From: Cichorium intybus
Taxonomy: Eukaryota; Streptophyta; Magnoliopsida; Asterales; Asteraceae
Direction of reading: 5' to 3'
Length of the DNA: 64,000 bases
Assembly (NCBI GenBank): GCA_023525715.1
Contig: CM042017.1
Coordinates: 81,125,357 to 81,189,356 of the forward strand
The first letter of the stretch is position 1. Each line of letters begins with the position of its first letter. The translations under genes and the position numbers were made by a program. The notes beneath the pieces were generated by a model. The model was given only the letters and a program-made list of their open reading frames with translations, was not told where the DNA came from and searched no databases. Shown here one piece after another: positions 1 to 14,073 of the stretch.

Positions 1-882
1 ATAATTCAAAAGCTATTTAAATTAGTTTTTTAGAGTGTTTAGCGTTTGGCTTTTGATTTTTATATTATTTTACACTTTTAAAAACTAACAACTGTTTTTG
101 CCGAACACTTCTGCAGTAATAAAAGTCACAGCTGATATTAGATTAAGAAATAAAATTCTTTTTTATTCTTTATTACTAAGATATTTCTTTAACAAATTCT
201 TATTTTTGGCATATTCAATATATATTATTATATAAGAATATAGTATCTCATGAAAACAAATTAGATAAAGTGAATATGTTAAACCTAGTACATGCTTAAC
301 TATATTATGTTTTACATGTTTGTCACGATGAATTATATTGGGTTTTAAATGTGTATCATATATACTTGTGATTAAATATAAAAATCAATTTATCGATAAT
401 TTATGTAATAAATGTTTATAGCTTTTGGTTTATTTATATAAAGGTTAAAAATACAATAAGTTACAACAAATGTGAAACTCAAATTTAGTTTTACAAGAGA
501 TAAATTTTGACCAAAATTAAGTTTTACATTATCATAATCAAAATAAAAAATAACATAAATAGTAACTCTTAAATAAAAACATATTTCAAGATATTTTACA
601 TGTTAAGACAGGATGTCAATAGTAGCACCGTACCATATTCTTAAAGACGAATGTTATAATTTTGCATGGAAAAACTATTTAATTTGATTTATCATTTTAT
701 TTTGAATAATTATAGACATTTTTGCTTTGGTATGGAACGCCAATAGTAGCACCGCACCATATTCTCAAAGATGAATGCTATAAATATACATGGAAACCCT
801 ACTTAATTTGATTTATCATTTTATTTTGAATACTTAGACATTTATGCTTATATACATACATGCATACATACATACATACATA
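1..882. other. AT-rich non-coding flank with a tandem duplication
   Basis: I see no gene here. Positions 612-726 and 736-850 are a diverged tandem duplication of about 115 bp; both contain 'caatagtagcaccg' and a shared 'tttgatttatcattttattttg' type tract. The right end is a short (CATA)n run, 861-882, into which the adjacent LTR element inserted. Confidence 0.6.
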
Positions 883-2149
883 TGTTGAAAATACGATAAC
901 CGATCTCCACGAATAAGGGTTCTTAAGCCGTTTACTGTGTGACAGATATGTATTTTATCTATAATATGCGGAATAAATAAGAGTTGCGGAATAAATGTAA
1001 ACTAAAACTAAATAACTGAAAGCTGTGAATAAATAAAATAAAGCGGTAAATTTAATCTAGACAGTATTTAAATGGACAGAAAGCGGTAAATAAAGTAAAT
1101 GTTAGAAGTTAGAGGTTAGATGTAATAAACGTCATTATCAACGATAAAGTGTTTTTACAATAAATAAAAAGGTTAGAAGTTAGAAGTTAGAAGTTAGATG
1201 TCTCGGTTAAATACAGTCCACATATGTTTTCGTTGTCAATGTTCAATTCGGATGTATTGGATATTTGGTACAGTTGATTTATAACAGTTTTAAATAAATC
1301 AAATAACGACACAGATAATTTCAAAAGAACTTATCGATAGCTTGAGGAAGATGGTGTTTTCTTTGAAGCGTCGATTCTTGTTCTTTACGGTAGGATGAGG
1401 TTTGGTAGTTTTTGGTGTTTGGTGAAATGGGTTTTTGGTGTCGGTTTAATTGAGATGCACGGGGTTTTTGTGGTTTAGTTTTCGTGGTGTATGTTTTTGG
1501 TAGAGGGTGTGTAGGTTTTGTATGGTGTTGGGTAGAGGTTTTGTTTGGTGTCGGGTAGAGTATGAGTGTAGCGGTTTTGTTTGGTGTTTGTTTGGACGTG
1601 GATTTTCTTTGGTTGAAAAGAGTTTTCTAGAGAGTTTTGGCAGGTTTTTTTTTGCTCTTTGGACGTGGGGTAATCTTGATGTATTGGTGCTTGAATGGGT
1701 ATGGTGTGTTGTAAGGTTTTTCTGCACAAGAATGGCAAGAGGTGAGCTTCTTATTTATAGTTGCTGAGAACAGTGTTCGCGTCGCGACCAGGGCTTCCGT
1801 CGCGTCGCGAGGGTGCGCTGTCGTGTTGCTTTTGGTCGGCCACTGGTTAGTGCGTTGTGTTGGTAGTCTCGCGATTGAAAGGTTGGTGGTGTCGCGTTCA
1901 CTGGTCTTCGCGTCGCGTCGCGATTGCCTGTCGCGACACCTGTGTTTTCTCTTCTTTACGTCGCGACACCTGTGCCTGTCGCGTCGTGATTGCTGTAGCA
2001 GGGTGACATTTTTGTATTTTAAGAATATTTTCTTTTTATCTCGTTCAATCTTGAATCCATGCAACCTGAAATACTGATAATATTTGTTAAAAAACATTTC
2101 GACTTATTTCAGTGATGGTCACATAAAAACATAAAATCATTATTCAACA
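883..2149 (-). repeat. 3' LTR of Copia element 1
   Basis: The LTR starts TG and ends CA on the plus strand and matches 8701-9990 with about a dozen substitutions by eye, plus one deletion in the CpG-rich block near 1920. The reverse-strand TATA box (TATAAATA) is at 1752-1759. Tandem GAAGTTA-type heptamers lie near 1170-1200. Confidence 0.92.
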
Positions 2150-2164
2150 ATTTCCCCCTATGTG
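2150..2164 (-). promoter_or_regulatory. Polypurine tract of Copia element 1
   Basis: On the minus strand this reads CACATAGGGGGAAAT directly before the 3' LTR, the expected place and composition for the plus-strand primer. Element 2 has the matching tract at 18624-18638. Confidence 0.8.
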
Positions 2165-3602
2165 ATCATTAATGAAATGAGGAGAAAAATGTTTGATTGA
2201 AAATTCTTGAAATTTGGATAAGACATTTATAAAACCATATCACTTGTTTTGAAAAAGTGTGACTAGATTTTACTTATGTTTTGAAAAATGTTTGTCAAGA
2301 ATATTTGTTTCTGAATCAAGGTTTCATGTTCAATAATCAAAGGGTTTTTGTGTATGTACTTTCATAATATTCCTTAAGATTTTATAATATTTATAAAGAC
2401 GACAAGTGATCTTAATAGGTCGATTCAGATGAACTCTCATAGGTATAGCTCACACTTGACTGAGGTGTTTTGGTTGTTCTGGGTGCAGAACTGGTGTATA
2501 ATCACTAAAGATGAGTGATATCTCTCAGTTTGAAGGTGTTGACTTATGCTTAATATGGATTTATACCTATATACTTTAGTCACTTGGTCTTCATATTAGA
2601 TAATCAATCACATAAGACTGGTTTTGGCATTACTCTGAGGGTTTCTTCATTCATGCCATTTGATGTTCACTCTCTCTCCGTCGGGAAATACATGTAGAGG
2701 GGTTTAAAAATTTTCATAGTGCATATTGCAACTAAAAATATTCATTTTATGAAGGCTACAGTATCCCGGTAAGTCTTCGGTTTTGACAGCTATATTTGAT
2801 AAAGCTTTTTGAGAATTCGTTTGTTTTGAAAATTTTGAGAGATGTCTGTCTTGATGGATTGTTGTTGTAAATCTTCATTTTCTTTGGTGAAGTGTTCACC
2901 TTTGTCTTTATCTTTTCTTGATTTGTGTGAATACACATTGTATAAAAGATATCTGATGTGGTTGCCAATTGTGATATGTTGACAACATTTGTTGGAGATG
3001 ACTTTGCACTTTGAGATTTGATTTCCATGTTTTCTTTTGGTTTTCTTGAATATGACTTGTTGTTTCTTCAATTATCGGACTTGCTATGCAAGATGATAAA
3101 TCTTTTCTTGATGTGGCTTTAATGAGGATAGGGATAGGTGATATAAAAGACAGTTTGTCTAATATATAAGAAAATGATTGTATCGTCCCTGGTCATTTTG
3201 ATATCTAAGCAAAAATGAGACTAGCATCACGGTATAAGAGTATAAATCCTATAAGTCATAATGAAAACACCTTTGCTCACAGAAATGAATTTCACTTAGT
3301 AGTTGAAGACGAGGCACAAATTCTCACATGGGTTTGGTTTTCATCTGAATCTCCTAATCTTTTGTCCCTTAATAGATAAAATCGTTATAATTGAAATAAA
3401 TTCAAAGGGAATAGGAGAATATACATAACAAAAATGTTTGAAATTTGAACCTTCTCTTTAATTAAGAATCAATATAACTGAGAACATTCATCGAGCATAA
3501 GTATCTGAAAATTTAGTCAAGAAGATGTTAATCACATGGTTTTATAAAAACTTTTAGAAGGATAAAACTTTATTCAAAATTTTTTTTTTTTGTGATTTTT
3601 GA
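2165..3602 (-). other. Non-coding 3' tail of element 1
   Basis: This 1.4-kb stretch between the protease remnant and the polypurine tract matches 17090-18623 of element 2 in reverse. It holds only short open frames. One at 2756-3028 is mirrored by 17822-18046 in element 2, but two recent copies of one family say nothing about selection. It could be the remnant of pol or of a third reading frame. Confidence 0.6.
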
Positions 3603-3998
3603 TTATGTGGATGTCTTATTATTTTTTTTTTTGAAAAATTTGGTTTGGGGGTGAGAATAGGGTAACGAGAGTTCCCCCATAAATGATGCACTGGGATCAT
3701 TTTGGATAGGTAGATTGGGATTGTTTAAAGAGGAATTTGGTTTTGGTGGTTCTCCCATAAATGATGCATTGGGATCATTTGGACAGGTGGATTGGGGTGT
3801 TTTAGGAGGGTTCTGGTTTTGGTGGTTCCCCCTCGATTGGATCCGCATCATTTTGGTTTGATTGTGAAGTTTCTGCCTAGGAGGTAGTGTGGGTTTGAAG
3901 TCTTGTAGAAAGCTTTGGTTTTCTGTCATATGCTTGGAGCAGCCACTATCGATATACCATGTGTCATCCTTGGGCTCTCCAGCACGAAGTGCCTGCAA
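3603..3998 (-). pseudogene. Protease remnant (pol deleted)
   Basis: This frame directly follows the gag stop. It begins with the pol start and the Copia aspartic protease motif 'TWYIDSGCSKHM'. After 'DFKPT' the normal protease/integrase sequence is replaced by an unrelated Gln/Asn/Pro-rich segment that contains a repeated 'NDP.ASFMGE' unit. Element 2 has the same junction after 'DFKPT' (near 16890), so the pol deletion is inherited within a subfamily and did not arise here. The product cannot be a working protease because everything after the catalytic DSG is lost. Confidence 0.8.
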
Positions 3999-5363
3999 TT
4001 AGACAGACAGTTTAGGTACCCAAACCATTGTGGGTCCTGATTTGTTAATGGTTTTTGATAATCTGAAATCATTATGGTTTCTGTTAATTGGACGAAGTGG
4101 TTGAGGCTTGATTTGACTTATCAGATTTTCCCAATTTAAGATTTGTTTTTGAAAACCTGTCATTTGGAAAGATTTCTGATTGTGTGAAAAGTATCCTATA
4201 TGTGAAGTTCTGTTTGATAACCTTTCTTTGTATCTGGGATTTTGATGATTTTGAAAAACATTATGATGATGGAATGGATTTTGGTGAAATGATGGTTTCT
4301 GAAAGTTCCCTGAGAGATTGAAGTTTATCTCTTGAAAGCGATTTTGAATTGGTTTTTGAAAAGGTTTTTGTTTTGGATTAAAGGTTTGTTTTTGTGGCAA
4401 GGAGACTGGTTTCAATGGTTTCTTTTGGGTTTGTTTGAAAACTTTGGGTTCGCCTTTTTGAAGAGCAATTGGTTTAGAGGTACTGCCTTTCTTGTAAAAG
4501 GAGTTTGCTCTATTCAAAAAGTCTTTAAGTTTGGAGTTTTGGTTGGTAATTTGGATTTGGTGGGTTGAAGACCTATTAGTGAAAGATCTTTTGGAAACAG
4601 TGAAATCAGTATCATCTGGGTTACAGTTGATAACTGTTTCGTCGTCTGAATTTTCCTCATTAACAGATGTGGATAGATATGTTAGAGTTGATTCAGAGTT
4701 TTCACTGTTAGTCCTGGTTTCTTGTTTGGCTTGTTCGATTTCGAAGGATTCTCTTCCTAATCCAGGTCTGTAATTTGTATCGATTTTGCCAGATCCTAAG
4801 GATGTTGCTTTGATGAAAATATCATCACTTAGCTTTCTAGCAAGATTGATATAATCCAGTTTTCCTTGAAATCTTTGATTCTCGGATTCAAGAAGTTTGA
4901 TTTGTTTTGAAGAATCATCTAGTTTTAGAATCAAACTAGTGTTTTTGTCAGTTAAATCTTGAATTTTTTGTTTTAACTGAAGGACTTCTATTTCTAAGGC
5001 ATCTTTTATTTCAGATGGAAAAACAGATTGATTTTTTATTTCTAAGTCCATTTTTTGTTTTAGAGCTTCATTTAGTTGATCTAACACGTGATTATATTCT
5101 TCTGATTTTCGTTCGACGTCTCTTTCAAGTTTGTCTCTAGTCATTGTTGATTCTCCAAATCTGAGTTGCAAGGTTTGTAATTCAAATTTGCAGATATCAG
5201 ATTTGACTATTATGTCATGATATAGTTTGAGATCAGCTTTCAAACTGTTCTCAATCTTAGTCATGTGGGACTCAAATGGTGTTTTTGAAAGACCGATTTC
5301 TGAGATCATAGACCATACCTGATCGATGAAATATGGAGCTCTTGAGTAGGTTGTGGAAGACAT
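3999..5363 (-). CDS. Copia gag, gag-only subfamily, full-length ORF
   Basis: This 454-residue open frame starts 'MSSTTYSRA' and is placed as gag: it follows the leader and ends with a stop just before the protease motif. Residues about 1-60 are a compact N-terminal region. Residues about 65-175 are rich in Glu, Lys, Leu and Gln with a strong coiled-coil look ('LNEALKQKMDLEIKNQS'). Residues about 225-265 are acidic and Ser-rich, and from about 280 onward the protein is Lys, Gln, Asn, Phe and Pro rich. I find no CX2CX4HX4C zinc knuckle. The frame is uninterrupted, unlike most coding sequence in the window, so the gag-only form may still be translated. The same protein is encoded, with lesions, at 5540-6916 and at 15544-16786. 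Gag would form the virus-like particle in the cytoplasm. Confidence 0.82.
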   Translation of the reverse strand: MSSTTYSRAPYFIDQVWSMISEIGLSKTPFESHMTKIENSLKADLKLYHDIIVKSDICKFELQTLQLRFGESTMTRDKLERDVERKSEEYNHVLDQLNEALKQKMDLEIKNQSVFPSEIKDALEIEVLQLKQKIQDLTDKNTSLILKLDDSSKQIKLLESENQRFQGKLDYINLARKLSDDIFIKATSLGSGKIDTNYRPGLGRESFEIEQAKQETRTNSENSESTLTYLSTSVNEENSDDETVINCNPDDTDFTVSKRSFTNRSSTHQIQITNQNSKLKDFLNRANSFYKKGSTSKPIALQKGEPKVFKQTQKKPLKPVSLPQKQTFNPKQKPFQKPIQNRFQEINFNLSGNFQKPSFHQNPFHHHNVFQNHQNPRYKERLSNRTSHIGYFSHNQKSFQMTGFQKQILNWENLISQIKPQPLRPINRNHNDFRLSKTINKSGPTMVWVPKLSV

Positions 5364-5535
5364 TTTTGGGTTGTTTTTTTTTTTTTTTGAAAATTTTAAG
5401 ATTTTAATTTTTTTTTTAATTTTTTTTTTGAAAGGATTTTGAACAAGTGATATTAAAATGAAATTTTTAAGGAAAACTTATTGGTTGGTTATAAAAACGC
5501 TACACAAATAAAGTTTTCGACAAAAATTTTATTTT
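5364..5535 (-). other. 5' leader of the gag-only unit, cut at an inversion junction
   Basis: In reverse this matches element 2 from about 15384 to 15543 (leader up to the gag ATG), including the long A/T runs. It should continue to the primer site and LTR, but near 5536 it meets plus-strand sequence of the inverted segment. The tract 'gaacaagtgatattaaaat' (near 5441) and its reverse complement (near 5539) form the tip of a large palindrome. Confidence 0.75.
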
Positions 5536-5539
5536 AATA

Positions 5540-6916
5540 TCACTTGTTCAAAAGTATCATGACACAATAGTCAAATCTGATATCTACAAATCTGAATTAC
5601 AAACCTTGCAACTCAGATTTGGAGAATCTACAAGGACTAGAGACAAACTTGAAAGATATATTGAACGAAAATCTGAAGAAAATAATCACATCCTAGAACA
5701 ATTAAATGAAGCTCTAAAACAAAAAAGGGACTTAAAAATAAAAAATCAATCTGTTATTTCATCTGAAATAACAGATACCTTAGAAAATGAAGTCCTTCAG
5801 TTAAAACAAAAAATTCAAGATTTAACTGACAAAAACACTAGTTTAATTCTAAAACTAGATGATTCTTCAAAGCAAATCAAATTTCTTGAATCTGAAATTC
5901 AAAGATTTCAAGGAAAACTGGATTCTATCAATATTGCCAGAAAATTGAGTGATGATGTTTTCACTAAAGCAAACAACTTAGGAACTGGCAAAATTGATAC
6001 TAATTATAAACCAGGAATTGGAAGAGAATCTTTTGAAAATGAAGAGACTGAAAAGAAAAATGGGACAATTTGTGAAAATTCTAAATCGCCTCTACCAGAT
6101 TTTTTCTTATCTGCTAATGAGGACGATTCAGATGATGAAACAGTTATCAACTGTAGCCCAGATGATACTTTTTTCAACAAGTCATTCAAAAGAGTTGTAA
6201 AATCTGAATCAGACTCTGCTAGTTCAGTAACTCATCAATTGAGATCTACTAAACTAACAAAGAATGATGACACAATCAAACTTGAAAATTTCTTAAATGG
6301 AGAAAATTATGTTCATCAGAATGGTAGTACTTCTGCTCCAACTGTCTTTCCCTCTTTAAACTCAACCTTTATTGGAAAGAACAGTCTGGGACAAAAGTAT
6401 TCAAAGAAACAACAGACAAATAAACAACCCATTCAAGCTGTCTTTAAACCAAAAGAACAAAGCAAGCCCAAAGTTTTCAAAGAAACCCAAGAGAAACCTT
6501 TGAAACCAGTCACTGTGCCACAAAAACAAACCTTTAATCCAAAACACAAACCGTTTCAAAAACCAATTCAAAATCGCTTTCAAGAGATAAACTTCAATCT
6601 CTCAGGGAACTTTCAGAAACCATCATTTCACCAAATTCCACTTCATCATCATAATGTTTTTCAAAATCATCAAAATCTCATATACAAATAAAGGTTATCA
6701 AACAGAACTTCACATACAGGATACTTTTCACAAAATCAGAAATTGTTTCAAATGACAGGTTTTCAAAAACAAATCTCACTTTGGGAAAATCTAATAAATC
6801 AACTTAAACCTCAACCATTCCGTCCAATCAACAGATATTACAATGATTCCAAATTATCAAAAACCATTAACAAATCAGGACCCACCATGGTTTGGGTACC
6901 TAAAATTTCTGTCTAA
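5540..6916 (+). pseudogene. Inverted gag copy, start codon deleted and one nonsense mutation
   Basis: This is gag of the pol-containing form on the strand opposite to its host element. It opens with a piece of leader and then jumps into gag near codon 48, so the start codon and about 210 bp are deleted relative to 15455-15690. The coiled-coil region and the Lys/Gln/Asn-rich tail are conserved. A TAA at 6689-6691 stands where the minus-strand copy reads GAA (one substitution). The frame then continues to 'MVWVPK' and the family's normal gag stop at 6914-6916. There is no zinc knuckle. It is inverted against 3999-5363 and forms a hairpin with arms of more than 1 kb. Confidence 0.85.
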
Positions 6917-8287
6917 TTGCAGGCACTTTGTGCTGGAGAGCCCAAGGATGGCACATGGTATATCGATAGTGGCTGCTCCAAGCATATGACAGGAAACCAA
7001 AGCTTTCTACGAGACTTCAAACCCACAGAATCCAAACAAGATGTTACTTTTGGAAATAACATGACTGCAATAATCAAAGGTTATGGAAACATAACAAATG
7101 GTCACTTCACCATCAAGAAAGTAGCCTACGTCGACGGCCTGAAACACAACCTAATAAGCGTAGCACAACTCTGTGACAACAATCATGAAGTTCTTTTCAC
7201 CAAACAACGAAGCATAATCACGGATGCCAAGACCAAAGCCATTCTAGTTAATTCTGATCGTCTAGGCAACATGTATCCACTAGATATGGACCTTATCTAT
7301 GGAAAACCAGACATCTGTCTCTTATCCAAAGCTTCGGCTGATATTAGTTGGTTGTGGCATCGTCGTCTTTTCCATCTCAATTTCGGCTACATCAACAAGT
7401 TGATTGCAAATGATCTTGTTCGCGGACTTCCACTTCTAAAACTTGATAATGAAACTCTTTGTGCAGCTTGTGAAGGAGGAAAACTGCCCAAATCCTCTCA
7501 TAAAGGCATTTCTGAATCTAGTGTATCCGAACCACTAGAATTATTGCACATTGATCTTTGTGGCCCTGCAAAAACCCAAAGCATAAAAGGGAAGAAATAC
7601 ATCCTTGTTATTATTGATGGATACTCACGCTTTACTTGGGTTTTCTTTTTAAGGCTAAAGTCAGAAGCACCTGAAGAAATAATCAACTTCATCAAACAGA
7701 TTGAATTAAAACTCAAACGACCAGTTCGAAGAATCAGAAGTGATAATGGTTTAGAGTTCAAAAACATAACTCTAGATTCATTTCTCAAAAACAAAGGCAT
7801 CGAACACAACTTCTCAGCCCCTTATACTCCTCAACAAAACGGCGTTGTTGAAAGAAGGAACCGAACTCTGTGCGAAGCTGCAAGATCAATGCTCATCTTT
7901 GCTGATCTGCCACAATACTTCTGGGCAGAAGCAATAGCCACAGCTTGCTACACTCAAAATCGTTCTTTAATCCATAAACATCTTCATAAAACACCATATG
8001 AAGTCATTAACAACCGAAAACCAAACATCAAATTCTTTCATATTTTTGGTTGTCGATGATTCATAAAGAATAACAAAGATCATCTTTCAAAATTTGAATC
8101 AAGATCAGACGAAGGAATTTTCCTTGGTTACTCTTTTACCTCAGCTGCTTATCGAGTACTGAACAAACGTACTAGAGTAATTGAAGAAAGTACTGATGTT
8201 CATTTCGATGAATTTTATGTTAGGAAATTGGATCGTAAACATTTTGGTTATTTGAATGTTTTTGGAAAATTTTGGTTATTTGACTGA
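6917..8287 (+). pseudogene. Copia protease and integrase fragment (pol without RT)
   Basis: The frame follows the gag stop directly and in phase. Protease: 'TWYIDSGCSKHMTG' near residue 13. GAG-pre-integrase zinc-binding region: 'WHRRLFHLNFGY' then 'CAAC' (HHCC pattern), about residues 145-190. Integrase core: first Asp in 'LHIDLCGP', second Asp in 'RSDNGLEF', and Glu in 'QQNGVVERRN', so the D-D-E triad is present. A TGA at 8057-8059 breaks the frame within 'FGCR', where the family normally continues. The same frame then runs on through 'EGIFLGY' to about 8287 and stops before reverse transcriptase. The right limit is an inversion junction near 8230-8290. This is the only piece of the autonomous form's protease-integrase in the window. 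Confidence 0.88.
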
Positions 8288-8324
8288 AAGTAAACACTCT
8301 TTTGTACAATCAAAAAGTAAGAGA

Positions 8325-8684
8325 TTAGGGATGGATGTTATCTGGATTCAACATTCCTAGACGGCCTAGGAAGTATTGAAACTTGGTTTCGTCTAGAGCC
8401 TTAGTAAAGACATCGGCAATTTGATCTTCGGTGTTGATGAAGTACAATTCGATATGACCCTATTGAATGTTGTCTTTGAGGAAATGATATCGAATGTCGA
8501 TGTGCTTTGTCATGGAATGGTGCACGGGATTGTGTGAAATGGCAATAGCGCTGGTTGAGTCACAAAATATTGGAATTTGTGAGACTTTGTAGCCATAGTC
8601 ACGTAATTGAGTTTGCATCCACATGACTTATGAACAGCAGCTTGCGGCAGCTACATATTCAGCTTCTGCGGTTGAAGTGGACAC
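8325..8684 (-). pseudogene. Copia RNase H C-terminal fragment
   Basis: The minus strand reads the end of Copia RNase H: 'STAEAEYVAAASCCS', then 'FCDSTSAIAI', 'TKHIDIRYHFLKD', 'ADVFTKALD' and a stop at 8325-8327. Two in-frame stops (TAA after 'SCCS', TAG after 'DNIQ') both look like C-to-T changes from Gln codons. The fragment sits immediately beside the primer site, where leader and gag should be, so it was moved there by rearrangement. It probably comes from the same autonomous relative as the inverted segment, since sequence after its stop matches the family's 3' tail near 17146 in reverse. Confidence 0.85.
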
Positions 8685-8686
8685 AA

Positions 8687-8698
8687 GCTCTGATACCA
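8687..8698 (-). promoter_or_regulatory. Primer binding site of Copia element 1
   Basis: The minus strand reads TGGTATCAGAGC two bases inside the 5' LTR. This is the standard plant Copia site complementary to the 3' end of initiator tRNA-Met. Confidence 0.93.
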
Positions 8699-8700
8699 AT

Positions 8701-9990
8701 TGTTGAAAATACGATAACCGATCTCCACGAATAAGGGTTCTTAAGCCGTTTACTGTGTGACAGATATGTATTTTATCTATAATATGCGGAATAAATAAGA
8801 GTTGCGGAATAAATGTAAACTAAAACTAAATAACTGAAAGCTGTGAATAAATAAAATAAAGCGGTAAATTTAATCTAGACAGTATTTAAATGGACAGAAA
8901 GCGGTAAATAAAGTAAATGTTAGAAGTTAGAGGTTAGATGTAATAAACGCCATTATCAACGATAAAGTGTTTTTACAATAAATAAAAAGGTTAGAAGTTA
9001 GAAGTTAGATGTTAGATGTCTCGGTTAAATACAGTCCACATATGTTTTCATTTTCAATGTTCAATTCGGATGTATTGGATATTTGGTACAGTTGATTTAT
9101 AACAGTTTTAAATAAATCAAATAACGACACAGATAATTTCAAAAGAACTTATCGATAGCTTGAGGAAGATGGTGTTTTCTTTGAAGCGTCGATTCTTGTT
9201 CTTTACGGTAGGATGAGGTTTGGTAGTTTTTGGTGTTTGGTGAAATGGGTTTTTGGTGTCGGTTTAATTGAGATGCACGGGGTTTTTGTGGTTTAGTTTT
9301 CGTGGTGTATGTTTTTGGTAGAGGGTGTGTAGGTTTTGTATGGTGTTGGGTAGAGGTTTTGTTTGGTTTCGGGTAGAGTATGAGTGTAGCGGTTTTGTTT
9401 GGTGTTTGTTTGGACGTGGATTTTCTTTGGTTGAAAAGAGTTTTCTAGAGAGTTTTGGCAGGTTTTTTTTTGCTCTTTGGACGTGGGGTAATCTTGATGT
9501 ATTGGTGCTTGAATGGGTATGGTGTGTTGTAAGGTTTTTCTGCACAAGAATGGCAAGGGGTGAGCTTCTTATTTATAGTTGCTGAGAACAGTGTTCGCGT
9601 CGCGATCAGGGCTTCCGTCGCGTCGCGAGGGTGCGCTGTCGTGTTGCTTTTGGTCGGCCACTAGTTAGTGCGTTGTGTTGGTAGTCTCGCGATTGAAAGG
9701 TTGGTGGTGTCGCGTTCACTGGTCTTCGCGTCGCGACCAGCAACCCCGTCGCGTCGCGAGTGCTGTAGCGATCTGGACTTCTGTGTTTTCTCTTCTTCAC
9801 GTCGCGACACATGTGCCTGTCGCGTCGTGATTGCTGTAGCAGGGTGAAATTTTTGTATTTTAAGAATATTTTCTTTTTATCTCGTTCAATCTTGAATCCA
9901 TGCAACCTGAAATACTGATAATATTTGTTAAAAAACATTTCGACTTATTTCAGTGATGGTCACATAAAAACATAAAAACATTATTCAACA
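8701..9990 (-). repeat. 5' LTR of Copia element 1
   Basis: 1290 bp, TG to CA. TATAAATA on the minus strand is at 9570-9577. The U3 side is rich in TCGCGA and CGCGTCGCGA type motifs (about 9595-9840), unlike the AT-rich surroundings. It matches 883-2149 and, in reverse, both LTRs of element 2. Confidence 0.92.
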
Positions 9991-12880
<2,890 letters not shown>

Positions 12881-13125
12881 AACCTCGCTCTTTTACAACC
12901 CAATATATCTTAGTTAAAGTGGGACCAAATAAGTTTTCTGCAATTTTAACTCTGAAACAAATTTTCAATAAGACGCAATGAGTTTTAAAATGATGTTTAA
13001 ACACAAATTAACCATTTTTGAAATGTTTTAAAACTTAACACTTGACAAGATATGGTTTATAAACAATGATGATAAACTATGGTTTCAAAATGTGTTTTTA
13101 TGAAAAGTACTAAGCGAGGGTGTTT

Positions 13126-13283
<158 letters not shown>

Positions 13284-13338
13284 TTGGTTACAAGAAAAAA
13301 ATTCAAAAAAAAAAAGTAAATATTAAGGGTTTCTAAAA

Positions 13339-14073
13339 TGATATCTTACAATAGAAGCTGATTTAAATTAGCAATAAATATATACTTTAAGTAATTAAAC
13401 AATATTGTTTAGAATAACAAAATATATTCGTAAATCACATATTTTCAAAGACTTCGTCTTATACAACATTAGATGTGAAATAATAAAATTTTGATAAAAA
13501 GTACAAAAATTCAATCAACTTATCAACAATTAATCTCTTTATGAGGAAGTTGATGCTTTGTTCTAGCTTTTGCATGAAATGTCATCTGTCAAAAAAAATG
13601 AAAAGGCAAGATGTGAAATAATTTATGATAATTCACTTACAGCTCTCTCACGTTTATTGGTATGGCTATTGATTCATCCATTTTCATTTTCCTGATTCCT
13701 TATATTGGTATATCCTACATCGATAAATGTGTATAAACATTTTGATACAAATAGAAAATAATTCAAATTATGAAACTATGGGTTAATCTCTTATTTAGGT
13801 ACTCAACCCCACAATTTAGATGCTCAATCCTATGGTCACTTCTCCTCTATAAATTCCATGTTTGATAGCATTGATTCCTCATAGTAAAATATCTTAATAA
13901 GAAAAAAATGAAAGTATTTTGTTATAATAGGGAAAACTGAAACTACAATGCTATAATATGTTTTTAGATTTGTTTTAAGAGTAAAATGGTACTTTAAAAA
14001 AACTAAAAGTTGATTAGATTGATTCGAGAATATTAACTTTTTAGTTGAGTTATTCATATATTCATATCCAATA
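13339..14073. repeat. Direct repeat copy A, left part
   Basis: This is the first half of a 1.43-kb sequence whose second half resumes at 19925 after the element 2 insertion; the uninterrupted copy is 21770-23201. The ends read TGATATCTTAC and, on the far side, ATCAAACA, so the unit is TG...CA like an LTR. No primer site, polypurine tract or target duplication supports that reading. It is non-coding. Confidence 0.85.

Larger units (their letters stand above)
883..9990 (-). mobile_element. LTR/Copia element 1, rearranged chimera
   Basis: Two near-identical LTRs (883-2149 and 8701-9990) in the same orientation bound this element. The 5-bp direct repeat ACATA (878-882 and 9991-9995) is the target duplication. 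A primer site for initiator tRNA-Met at 8687-8698 and a pyrimidine run next to the left LTR (the polypurine tract on the minus strand) fix the minus orientation. Read from the 5' LTR, the interior runs: primer site, RNase H fragment (minus), start of the 3' tail, then an inverted gag-protease-integrase segment (plus), then leader, gag, protease remnant and tail (minus), then the 3' LTR. The reverse transcriptase is missing. The clean TSD shows the ends moved as one unit. Whether the inner inversion came before or after insertion cannot be told from this copy alone. The Copia order is clear from integrase lying before RNase H; I cannot fix the lineage. Confidence 0.9.

Noticed and set aside
1446..2097. 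Several open frames in the LTRs, repeated at 9264-9938, 14263-14768 and 18691-19364
   Set aside because: They lie wholly inside LTRs, overlap in both strands and all phases, and reflect CA-rich and CGCGAC-rich composition. Repetition of the frame only reflects that there are four LTR copies.
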